The notes: a model not told the origin generated them from the letters alone. Positions 1 to 5,069 are shown, numbered from the stretch's first letter. The stretch is DNA of 6,938 bases from Synechococcus sp. HW_metabat.21 (GCA_018623875.1 JAAZUZ010000087.1:1-6938), one strand, 5' to 3'. Made by a program: numbers and translations.

Positions 1-335
1 TACAAGCCGCCGGAGATGACCACCAGCAGGGTGACCACCAAGGTCAGGGCTTTACTCGCCGCCATCAACTGCGAGAGCTCCCGCAGCAGAAGATCGGGCA
101 TGGTGCAGAGCACAACCACGAGCAGCTCCTGCAGGCACTGCAACGGCCAAAACCAAGGCCCCGCAAATTCTTGCTGCAAGGGGGTGCTTGCCTGGGTGGC
201 CAACTGCGGTGCCACATCGGCCCAGTGCAACCCCATGAAGGCGCTGACCGCAAACAGCACCAGCAACATCGGCGCCCGCAGCGGCAGGACCAAGAAACCG
301 AGCACGGCAGTCACAGGGCGCATGGATGGGCGCAT
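1..335 (-). CDS. unknown integral membrane protein, N-terminal part (runs off left edge)
   Basis: On the minus strand an open frame begins at an ATG at 335 and stays open to the window edge, giving 111 residues without a stop, so the gene is partial at its 3' end. The ATG overlaps the ferredoxin stop by one base (TGATG), which suggests translational coupling in one operon. The protein is strongly hydrophobic: a long segment at about residues 9-36, a second at about 66-80 and a third from about 97 to the edge, separated by a Gln/Thr-rich loop (about 42-60). There is no visible signal cleavage site and no motif I recognise. A second in-frame ATG at 323 is an alternative start, and a GTG lies just before at 338. 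A different minus-strand frame over the same DNA gives a Cys/Ala-rich product that looks non-coding. I do not know the function. Coupling to an iron-sulphur protein hints at a redox or membrane-assembly role, which is inference only. Confidence 0.7.
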   Translation of the reverse strand, partial: MRPSMRPVTAVLGFLVLPLRAPMLLVLFAVSAFMGLHWADVAPQLATQASTPLQQEFAGPWFWPLQCLQELLVVVLCTMPDLLLRELSQLMAASKALTLVVTLLVVISGGL

Positions 336-763
336 CACTGGGCAGCGCCCACAGCTTGATCCAACACCAGAGCAATCGCCTCAAAGGGACATGAGGGGAT
401 GCATTGCTCGCAGACCAGGCAACGCTGCGCGTTGAACGTCAGCCTCCACTCAGGAGCCGTGCAACTCAGGGCTCCACTCGGGCAAACGCTGGTGCAGATC
501 CCGCAGTCCACACAACGCTGCGGATCAATCGCAATCTCGCCGGAGGCCCGGTTCAGGCCCAGGCCCTGACCCTCTAACCACTGCTCGGCCGCATCCAGAT
601 CGTCAATATCTCCGGAGAGCTCCACAACCATCGTTCCGCTCTGGTTGGGCGCGATCTGAGCCCGCAGAATCTTGGCGGCAATGTCGAATTCCACCGCGAG
701 GCGGTAGGTGATCGGCTGGTGCACGGCTTCCCGCGGGAAGTGAAGGGTGATGCGGCGTTTCAC
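335..763 (-). CDS. NIL-domain 4Fe-4S dicluster ferredoxin-like protein
   Basis: This 142-residue protein has two parts. Residues 1-75 resemble the small alpha/beta NIL domain, otherwise known from the C-terminus of methionine-importer ATPases (MetN). Residues 80-130 form a bacterial two-[4Fe-4S] ferredoxin module. Two complete cluster motifs, CxxCxxCxxxCP, are visible: Cys84/87/90/94 and Cys115/118/121/125. An extra Cys101 lies between them. There is no signal peptide, so it should be cytoplasmic. This NIL-plus-ferredoxin architecture is common in cyanobacteria, usually annotated only as 4Fe-4S protein; its electron partners are not established to my knowledge. The start is GTG at 763 with only a weak purine stretch upstream. 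The gene diverges from txlA across 84 bp and is followed directly by the coupled membrane-protein gene. The family call is firm; the physiological role is open. Confidence 0.93.
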   Translation of the reverse strand: MKRRITLHFPREAVHQPITYRLAVEFDIAAKILRAQIAPNQSGTMVVELSGDIDDLDAAEQWLEGQGLGLNRASGEIAIDPQRCVDCGICTSVCPSGALSCTAPEWRLTFNAQRCLVCEQCIPSCPFEAIALVLDQAVGAAQ

Positions 764-797
764 GGGCGCAACTCAGCCACCGTCAGGGTATCGACGC

Positions 798-813
798 GGA
801 CTGCGAACAGTCC
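798..813. promoter_or_regulatory. inverted repeat centred in the ferredoxin/txlA divergent intergenic region
   Basis: GGACTG-CGAA-CAGTCC is a perfect 6-bp inverted repeat with a 4-nt spacer. It lies 34 bp from each of the two divergent start codons, exactly at the midpoint of the 84-bp gap. It could be an operator shared by both genes, or a leader hairpin (the minus-strand transcript would have a UUCG loop). No clear -35/-10 pair was found on either strand, so the role is not shown. A 6-bp stem in GC-rich DNA can also arise by chance. Confidence 0.35.
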
Positions 814-834
814 TGGCAGATTGGCGGCAAGCAC

Positions 835-840
835 AAGGAG
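835..840 (+). promoter_or_regulatory. Shine-Dalgarno site that decides the txlA start
   Basis: AAGGAG stands seven bases before a GTG codon at 848. It is the best ribosome binding site in the window and it selects GTG 848 over the much earlier in-frame start at 719, which lies inside the divergent ferredoxin gene. Confidence 0.75.
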
Positions 841-847
841 ACCGCCT

Positions 848-1387
848 GTGGAGAGCAACACAGCAGCCCTGGGACGACGCGAGCGCATGCTGCTCGCCGC
901 CGTGGCAGCCCTGCTCGCCCTCGGACTCTTCCTACTTCGGGGGGGGCTCTCACCAGCTGCACCTCTAGACAAACTGGCGCGCCAATCGCTCGAGCCCGCC
1001 GTCGCCCTCAGCAACGGACGCCCGAGCGTGATCGAGTTCTACGCCGACTGGTGCGAAGCCTGCCAAGCCATGGCCCCAGCGATGGAGCGAGTGGAGGGCG
1101 AACACCACGGCCAACTCGATGTGGTGCTGCTCAATGTCGACAACCCCCGCTGGCAACCGGAGGTGGATCGCTACGACGTCAACGGCATCCCACAGCTGGA
1201 GTTCTTCGCTGCCGATGGCACTCCCGTTGGCCGCGCCATTGGGGCCCGCACACAGGACGAATTGGAAGCCCTGACCACCGCCCTGGTCAGCGGGTCGCCC
1301 TTGCCGGCCATGGCTGGTGTTGCTGAGACGAGCGTGTTGCAGCCTGCCGAGTCCACCGCCATGGCAGGCCCCCGCAGCCACAGCTGA
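848..1387 (+). CDS. txlA: membrane-anchored thioredoxin-like protein (TxlA/HCF164 family)
   Basis: From GTG 848 the product has 179 residues. A short basic N-terminus (GRRER) precedes a single hydrophobic anchor at about residues 14-31. A thioredoxin domain follows at about 50-148, with the redox motif W68-C69-E70-A71-C72 and the cis-proline in NGIPQ (P115). The C-terminal 25-30 residues are Ala/Pro/Ser-rich and probably unstructured. In this family, which includes plant HCF164 and cyanobacterial TxlA, the protein is held in the thylakoid membrane with its thioredoxin domain in the lumen. There it receives reducing equivalents through CcdA and helps assemble cytochrome b6f and c-type cytochromes. 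The start is supported by the AAGGAG site seven bases upstream. Eight consecutive G bases at 939-946, just after the membrane segment, are a possible slippage or sequencing-error site. thyX follows 54 bp downstream with no evident terminator between. The family call is confident; localisation is inferred from the family. Confidence 0.87.
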   Translation: MESNTAALGRRERMLLAAVAALLALGLFLLRGGLSPAAPLDKLARQSLEPAVALSNGRPSVIEFYADWCEACQAMAPAMERVEGEHHGQLDVVLLNVDNPRWQPEVDRYDVNGIPQLEFFAADGTPVGRAIGARTQDELEALTTALVSGSPLPAMAGVAETSVLQPAESTAMAGPRSHS

Positions 1388-1441
1388 GTCCCGCAAAGCC
1401 CGTTACCCTGCAGCACCAGCTCCCCACGCCATCGCCCGCCC

Positions 1442-2164
1442 ATGAAACGCTTTCGGGTTGAGCTGATCGCAGCGACCCCCAACCCCCAGCAGTGCGTCTA
1501 TGCGGGGATGCACCAGGACTACAGCGAAGGGTTCGTGGCCGCTGACCGTGCGGAATGGCCCGATGAAACCCGCGCCGGGGAGATCTGTGTCAAACGCCTT
1601 CTTTCGGGCGAGCGCGGTCACTACGGTCCGCTCGAGCACGCCCAGATCGTGCTCAATGTGGGCTGGTTCCCCCACTCCGTCATGCAACAGGCCCGCACCC
1701 ACCGGGTGGGGGTGAGCTTTGACGTTCAGTCGATGCGCTACACGGGTGATCGGATCTGCCGGGCGGCCAACGGCGAACTGGAATTGGAAGAGGTCTTCTA
1801 CCTCCGCCCTGAAGGCCAGTACAGCGATCGCCAAGGGAAGAAGTACGCCTACACGGCGGACGAGCGGCAGAAGGATCTCGCCCTCTGCCAGGTGGCGGCC
1901 GAGCGCTATCGCGACATGCTCGCGGCTGGCTTTGCGGAGGAGCATGCCCGCGGCATCTTGCCTTTCGATTACCGCCAACACTTCGTCGTCAGCTTCTCGC
2001 TGCGGGCCTTCCTCCACTTCATGGACCTGCGCGCCAAGCTCGACGCCCAGGAAGAGATCCGGGTGCTCTGCGATCTGATGTGGCCTCACCTCCAGGCCTG
2101 GGCACCGGAAATTGCCGCTTGGTACGAGAAGAGCCGGCTGCACAAAGCGCGCCTGGCCCCCTAG
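1442..2164 (+). CDS. thyX: FAD-dependent thymidylate synthase ThyX
   Basis: This 240-residue protein makes dTMP from dUMP using methylene-tetrahydrofolate, FAD and NADPH, in the cytoplasm. The family hallmark lies at residues 83-100 (QARTHRVGVSFDVQSMRY). Compared with the textbook ThyX signature RHRxxSxNExSxRY, the two serines and the final RY align, but N-E is replaced by D-V. The basic group reads R85-T-H87-R88, displaced by one position relative to the first serine. His60 in ERGHYGPLEHAQ and the C-terminal helix with LRAFLHFMDLR (about residues 188-198) are also typical. The ATG at 1442 has no good Shine-Dalgarno; a weak TACCCT at 1404-1409 could serve as a -10. ThyX presence suggests that classical ThyA may be absent, which needs the rest of the genome. 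The gene converges with dcd, with only three bases between the two stop codons. Identification is secure. Confidence 0.97.
   Translation: MKRFRVELIAATPNPQQCVYAGMHQDYSEGFVAADRAEWPDETRAGEICVKRLLSGERGHYGPLEHAQIVLNVGWFPHSVMQQARTHRVGVSFDVQSMRYTGDRICRAANGELELEEVFYLRPEGQYSDRQGKKYAYTADERQKDLALCQVAAERYRDMLAAGFAEEHARGILPFDYRQHFVVSFSLRAFLHFMDLRAKLDAQEEIRVLCDLMWPHLQAWAPEIAAWYEKSRLHKARLAP
1824..1831. repeat. HIP1-core palindrome GCGATCGC
   Basis: This octamer is the core of the highly iterated palindrome HIP1 that is abundant in many cyanobacteria and rare in others. It lies inside thyX. Only two copies were found by eye in the window. Confidence 0.5.
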
Positions 2165-2167
2165 GGC

Positions 2168-2761
2168 CTAGACGCGCGCCAAGGTGACGCGCTCGGGCTG
2201 GTGCTGGTACTTACCGGCCCGGTCCTTGTAGGTCGTCTCGCAGGGGTCGCCCTCAAAGAAGAGCAACTGACAGATGCCCTCGTTGGCGTAGATCCGGCAG
2301 TCTGCGCCGGAAGAGTTGCTGAACTCCAGGGTCAAATGACCCTCCCAGCTGGCCTCGGCTGGAGTCGTATTCACGATGATCCCGAGACGGGCATAAGTGC
2401 TCTTGCCCAGGCAAATCACGGTGATGTTGGGGGGCACCCGCATGTTCTCCAGCGCCACACCCAATCCATAGGAATGGGCCGGGAGGATGAAGTAGGACCC
2501 GTCCTCGTCCTCATGCAGCGGAACCGGCTCCAGGTTCGCCGGGTTGAAACGCTTGGGATTCATGATCGTGCCGGGCACATGCCGGAAGATCAGGAACTCC
2601 TGGGGGGAGAGGCGCAGGTCGTAGCCATAGGAGGAGCAGCCAAAGCTCAAGACCGGCTTTTGGCTGTTCTCCGGATCGAGATGACGGACCAGCTGCGGCT
2701 GGAAGGGCTCGAGCATGCCCTGGGCGGCCTGCTCGTTAATCCAACGGTCGTTCTTGAGCAT
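2168..2761 (-). CDS. dcd: dCTP deaminase
   Basis: This 197-residue enzyme deaminates dCTP to dUTP, the precursor of dUMP for ThyX. Family motifs are all present: the N-terminal LSFGCSSYGYDLRL (38-51), G119-K-S-T-Y-A-R125 corresponding to the E. coli segment with Ser111 and Arg115, and LEFSNSS (145-151), in which Glu146 aligns with the catalytic E. coli Glu138. The TPAEASWEGHLTLEF region is two residues shorter than in E. coli, as in the form of the family known from many alphaproteobacteria. Length is normal. The ATG at 2761 shares one base with the cobO stop (TAATG), and GAGG at 2771-2768 stands six bases upstream, so translation is probably coupled to cobO. Product and start are both well supported. 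Monofunctional deaminase is the default reading; a combined dUTPase activity cannot be excluded from sequence alone. Confidence 0.97.
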   Translation of the reverse strand: MLKNDRWINEQAAQGMLEPFQPQLVRHLDPENSQKPVLSFGCSSYGYDLRLSPQEFLIFRHVPGTIMNPKRFNPANLEPVPLHEDEDGSYFILPAHSYGLGVALENMRVPPNITVICLGKSTYARLGIIVNTTPAEASWEGHLTLEFSNSSGADCRIYANEGICQLLFFEGDPCETTYKDRAGKYQHQPERVTLARV

Positions 2762-3360
2762 TAGAAACCTCGGCGCAGCTGGGTGACCTGATCGGCCATG
2801 GCCAGCAAAGCCGTGGGCATGGACGGCCCCGTCAGGATCACATCCAGGTTGGACGGCCGCTGCTCCAGGGCCGAGACCACCTCAGCTTCCGCCAAATAGC
2901 CCAGCTCGACAGCCAAGCCCAACTCATCGAGCACCAGCTGATCCAGCTGTCCGCCCAAGAGCTGCTCGCGGGTGTACTCCCAAACCTCTCGCACAGCCTC
3001 GGCATCCGCCTGAGATTCCGGCATGGGCTCGGCCAGGCAACCCGCCACGGCAGGACGAAGCCACTGCAAGCGACCGCAGAGCCAAACGCTGCGATCGAGA
3101 CCTTGATCAACACCGCCCTTCAGGAACTGGCTGACGAGCACGCGGCTTCCGAGCCCAGCGCTGCGCAACGCCTGACTGAACACGCCACTGAAGCTGCCGC
3201 GGAAAGGCGCCGTATGCACCTGAAGCTGCCCCTCTTGTTGGGCCGCTAAACGCACACTGCGGGCGGGTGCCGACGCTGGAATCGAGGCCAGCGGACGCAG
3301 GTGTCCAGCACGGGGCGTCGCACTGGGAGTGGCTGCAATGCTGGCCGTCATCGAGTGCAT
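2761..3360 (-). CDS. cobO: CobO/BtuR-type corrinoid adenosyltransferase-like protein with degenerate P-loop
   Basis: From the ATG at 3360 the product has 199 residues. The body matches the CobO/CobA(BtuR) family, which adenosylates cobalt in corrinoids: SRVLVSQFLKGG (72-83), the Walker B-like LVLDELGLAVELGYL (142-156) and LDVILTGPSMP (172-182). The striking defect is the ATP-binding P-loop. Where the family has TGDGKGKTTA, this protein has TAPFRGSFSG (50-59), so the lysine, threonine and most glycines are missing. Either it no longer binds ATP in the usual way or it has taken another role. The first 40 or so residues are low-complexity Ala/Ser/Pro. The frame extends upstream to 3468 but that would overlap rph, and the promoter at 3381-3408 places transcription start near 3374. 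ATG 3360 or ATG 3351 is therefore preferred; which one is uncertain. It heads a two-gene operon with dcd. Family assignment is good; enzymatic activity is doubtful. Confidence 0.83.
   Translation of the reverse strand: MHSMTASIAATPSATPRAGHLRPLASIPASAPARSVRLAAQQEGQLQVHTAPFRGSFSGVFSQALRSAGLGSRVLVSQFLKGGVDQGLDRSVWLCGRLQWLRPAVAGCLAEPMPESQADAEAVREVWEYTREQLLGGQLDQLVLDELGLAVELGYLAEAEVVSALEQRPSNLDVILTGPSMPTALLAMADQVTQLRRGF
2768..2771 (-). promoter_or_regulatory. ribosome binding site of dcd inside the cobO 3' end
   Basis: GAGG on the minus strand lies six bases before the dcd ATG and inside the last codons of cobO. Together with the TAATG stop/start overlap this supports coupled translation of the pair. 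Confidence 0.6.
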
Positions 3361-3380
3361 GGCTGCCGCTTGGGATCCTG

Positions 3381-3408
3381 AATGTAGCGGCGTTAGGCCG
3401 TCCGGCAA
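3381..3408 (-). promoter_or_regulatory. sigma70-type promoter for cobO-dcd
   Basis: On the minus strand a -35 TTGCCG (3408-3403) and a -10 TACATT (3386-3381) are separated by 16 bp. Transcription would start near 3374, about 14 nt before ATG 3360 and about 24 nt before ATG 3351. The short leader fits an internal start for cobO rather than the longest open frame. Confidence 0.5.
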
Positions 3409-3415
3409 GCAACAA

Positions 3416-3431
3416 GCACTACCTGTAGTGC
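3416..3431. promoter_or_regulatory. 16-bp palindrome, candidate operator between cobO and rph
   Basis: GCACTACCTGTAGTGC has perfect 7-bp arms around a 2-nt centre. It lies 22 bp before the rph ATG and just upstream of the -35 of the cobO promoter. The two-base centre is too small for a natural RNA hairpin loop, so a site for a dimeric DNA-binding protein is the better reading. It does not match the GTA-N8-TAC NtcA site or the AGTAC/GTACT-type cyanobacterial LexA box. Confidence 0.45.
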
Positions 3432-3453
3432 AAACACCCGTACCATCGAGGCC

Positions 3454-4188
3454 ATGACCAGCACCCAACCTCGGCGGGATGGCCGCAGCCCCTCGGATCT
3501 ACGCAGCACACGCTTCGACTGGGATCCGATGGGCTTTGCCCTCAGCTCCGTCACCGTCCACACCGGTCGCACCGCCGTGATCTGCAGCGTCTGCCTCGAG
3601 GAGGGTGTCCCGAAGTGGCGCAAGGGCTCTGGCAAGGGCTGGCTGAGTGCGGACTACAGGCTCCTGCCCGCCAGCACCCCAAGCCGCCAGCCACGGGAAC
3701 TGATAAAGCTGAGTGGCCGCACCCAGGAAATTCAACGCTTGATCGCCCGCAGCCTGCGGGCCTGCCTCGATCTGGAGTTGCTCGGAGAGAGAACACTCCA
3801 GATCGATTGCGATGTGCTGCAGGCCGATGCCGGAACCCGCACCGCTTCCATTACGGGAGCCTGGGCGGCCCTAGCCCTGGGACTGCGCCGGCTCGAACAA
3901 CGCGGCGTGCTGGAGCACTCGCCCTTGATCGGCCAGGTGGCCGCGGTCTCGGTCGGCCTCGTGGATGGAGCCGCACTGCTGGATCTGGACTACAGCGAAG
4001 ACAGTCGCGCCGAGGTGGATTTGAACGTGGTGATGAATCAAGAGCTGCATTTGCTCGAAATTCAGGGCACCGCGGAAGGCGCACCCTTTAGTCGTCAACA
4101 GCTCTCTTCCCTCGTGGACCTCGCCGAAGCTGGCATCCAACAACTCCAAGCGGCTCAGACCCGGGCCTTGGAAGAAGCCCGGAATTAG
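3454..4188 (+). CDS. rph: ribonuclease PH
   Basis: This 244-residue phosphorolytic 3'-to-5' exoribonuclease trims the 3' ends of tRNA precursors, using phosphate and releasing nucleoside diphosphates; the family forms a hexameric ring. Clear family blocks are present in order: RRDGRSPSDLR (7-17), EEGVPKWRKG (49-58), SGRTQEIQRLIARSLR (87-102), CDVLQADAGTRTASITGA (119-136), the active-site DLDYSEDS (177-184) and QGTAEGAPFS (204-213). Length matches the usual 235-250 residues. The ATG at 3454 is the natural start because the conserved N-terminal RRDGR block follows within ten residues; GAGG at 3448 is too close to be a normal ribosome site. It diverges from cobO. ntcA follows 65 bp downstream on the same strand, but with its own likely promoter. 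Nothing appears broken in the gene. Confidence 0.97.
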   Translation: MTSTQPRRDGRSPSDLRSTRFDWDPMGFALSSVTVHTGRTAVICSVCLEEGVPKWRKGSGKGWLSADYRLLPASTPSRQPRELIKLSGRTQEIQRLIARSLRACLDLELLGERTLQIDCDVLQADAGTRTASITGAWAALALGLRRLEQRGVLEHSPLIGQVAAVSVGLVDGAALLDLDYSEDSRAEVDLNVVMNQELHLLEIQGTAEGAPFSRQQLSSLVDLAEAGIQQLQAAQTRALEEARN

Positions 4189-4229
4189 TTTCAATGGCTA
4201 CAGGGCTGCCCTGGACTGATCCGTAGGTT
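4188..4229 (+). promoter_or_regulatory. candidate NtcA-activated promoter of ntcA
   Basis: GTT-TCAATGGC-TAC (4188-4201) differs by one base from the NtcA consensus GTA-N8-TAC and meets the relaxed form GT-N10-AC. Exactly 22 bases later comes TAGGTT (4224-4229), fitting the TAN3T -10 box that NtcA-activated promoters carry 22-23 bases from the site. Transcription would start near 4236, about 18 nt before the ntcA ATG. The G of the site is the last base of the rph stop codon. The arrangement implies positive autoregulation by NtcA and 2-oxoglutarate; binding has not been shown. Confidence 0.5.
4201..4213 (+). other. short inverted repeat after rph
   Basis: CAGGGC-T-GCCCTG is a perfect 6-bp inverted repeat with a one-base centre; as RNA it would form a 5-bp stem with a 3-nt loop. 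It lies 12 bp after the rph stop and between the candidate NtcA site and the -10. There is no U-run, so it would be a weak intrinsic terminator at best. Confidence 0.3.
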
Positions 4230-4236
4230 CCAGCAC
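4223..4236 (+). promoter_or_regulatory. second NtcA-like site overlapping the ntcA -10 region
   Basis: GTA-GGTTCCAG-CAC again meets GT-N10-AC, one base off GTA-N8-TAC. It overlaps the proposed -10 and start point, so bound protein there would block rather than activate. With relaxed criteria such sites are frequent by chance, hence the low confidence. Confidence 0.25.
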
Positions 4237-4253
4237 AACTCAGTCGCGCTGAA

Positions 4254-4994
4254 ATGGTCGTGGCCACGCAAGGATTCAGCCGCTACTCCCCTAGCCCTAC
4301 TACCGGAACTTCTGTGATCGCACCGATCGCGGGAAGTCCGCTCCCGCCCAACGCAACGCTGCTGGATGTCATCCGGGGGCTGAGTGGCAGCACGACCGAA
4401 ATTGTTGAGCGCGGCAAAACGATCTTTTTCCCAGGAGATCCAGCCGAAAAGGTCTACCTGCTGAAACGCGGAGCCGTTCGCCTCTCGCGGGTCTACGAAT
4501 CCGGCGAGGAGATCACGGTGGCACTCCTGCGGGAAAACAGCCTCTTCGGGGTGCTCTCCCTGCTGACCGGCCAGCGCTCGGACCGCTTCTATCACTCGAT
4601 TGCCTTCACCCGCGTTGAACTGGTGACGGCCCCCGCCACCTCGGTGCGCAAGGCGATTGAACAGGACCCAGCGGTGGGACTGCTCTTGCTGCAAGGTCTG
4701 TCCTCTCGGATCCTGCAAACCGAGACCATGATCGAAACCCTCACCCACCGCGACATGTCCTCGCGCCTGGTGAGTTTCCTGTTGGTGCTCTGCCGCGATT
4801 TTGGGGTTCCAAGCAGCGACGGCATCACGATCGACCTGCGTCTCTCCCACCAAGCCATCGCGGAAGCCATCGGCTCCACCCGGGTCACCATCACCCGGCT
4901 TTTGGGCGACCTCCGCAACGACGGCCTGGTGCAGATCGACCGCAAAAAAATCACCGTGTTTGACCCGCTCGCCCTGGCGAAGCGCTTCAGCTAA
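4254..4994 (+). CDS. ntcA: global nitrogen regulator NtcA (CRP family)
   Basis: This 246-residue transcription factor of the CRP/FNR family controls nitrogen assimilation in cyanobacteria by binding GTA-N8-TAC sites when 2-oxoglutarate is high. After a variable Ser/Thr/Pro-rich N-terminus (1-45) comes the effector beta-barrel (about 50-135), containing FFPGDPAEKVYLL (58-70) and FGVL (98-101). The dimer helix follows with SSRILQTETMIETL (150-163), then the winged helix with recognition region LSHQAIAEAIGSTRVTITRL (197-216). Residues known to contact 2-oxoglutarate in Anabaena NtcA are conserved: the FGVL loop, Arg111 in SDRFY, Arg152 and Glu157 in SRILQTE. It is about 20 residues longer than the Anabaena protein, all at the N-terminus. 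The start is ATG 4254; GTG 4260 is an alternative, and neither has a clear ribosome site. A run of seven A at 4944-4950 encodes Lys-Lys. The upstream region carries a likely autoregulatory promoter. Identification is essentially certain. Confidence 0.98.
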   Translation: MVVATQGFSRYSPSPTTGTSVIAPIAGSPLPPNATLLDVIRGLSGSTTEIVERGKTIFFPGDPAEKVYLLKRGAVRLSRVYESGEEITVALLRENSLFGVLSLLTGQRSDRFYHSIAFTRVELVTAPATSVRKAIEQDPAVGLLLLQGLSSRILQTETMIETLTHRDMSSRLVSFLLVLCRDFGVPSSDGITIDLRLSHQAIAEAIGSTRVTITRLLGDLRNDGLVQIDRKKITVFDPLALAKRFS

Positions 4995-4997
4995 ACG

Positions 4998-5025
4998 GCT
5001 GATCGGGTGGCTGATCCCCGCTGAT
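4998..5025 (+). repeat. three GCTGAT direct repeats in the ntcA/DUF3084 gap
   Basis: GCTGAT occurs at 4998, 5010 and 5020, the first two extended to GGCTGATC, within the 75-bp gap after ntcA. Spacing is 12 and 10 bp, about one helical turn. This could be a weak protein-binding array or chance. I see no convincing terminator in the gap; GATACT at 5044-5049 is a possible but weak -10 for the next gene. Confidence 0.3.
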
Positions 5026-5069
5026 TTCCCACCACCTGCAACCGATACTGACCGTCGTCGCCCAACGTC

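Noticed and set aside
52..384. Minus-strand open frame of 110 codons
   Set aside because: It overlaps the end of the ferredoxin gene and the hydrophobic frame coupled to it; Cys/Ala-rich, with no coherent domains.
16..435. Plus-strand open frame of 139 codons
   Set aside because: Composition is Ser/Arg/Cys-rich without family features; the opposite strand encodes a coherent membrane protein and the ferredoxin.
719..847. Upstream extension of the txlA frame
   Set aside because: It lies partly inside the ferredoxin gene on the other strand, and AAGGAG marks GTG 848 as the start.
1403..2143. 246-codon frame antisense to thyX
   Set aside because: Long antisense frames are expected in GC-rich genes; thyX has complete family motifs and this frame has none.
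2201..2764. 187-codon frame antisense to dcd
   Set aside because: Shadow of dcd, which has all catalytic motifs.
3416..3431. LexA or NtcA box
   Set aside because: The half-sites CACTAC/GTAGTG do not match AGTAC/GTACT-type LexA boxes or GTA-N8-TAC; kept only as an unassigned operator candidate.
3361..3468. N-terminal extension of the CobO-like frame up to 3468
   Set aside because: It would overlap the divergent rph start, lies upstream of the best promoter, and has a low-complexity Cys/Gly-rich composition.
4194..4226. Ten-codon open frame between rph and ntcA
   Set aside because: No ribosome site, and it covers the proposed promoter elements; such short frames are frequent by chance.
4191..4853. 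220-codon frame antisense to ntcA
   Set aside because: Shadow of ntcA; no recognisable domain and no ribosome site.
4944..4950. A7 run in ntcA as a programmed frameshift site
   Set aside because: The frame continues normally to the conserved NtcA C-terminus and no downstream stimulatory structure was seen.
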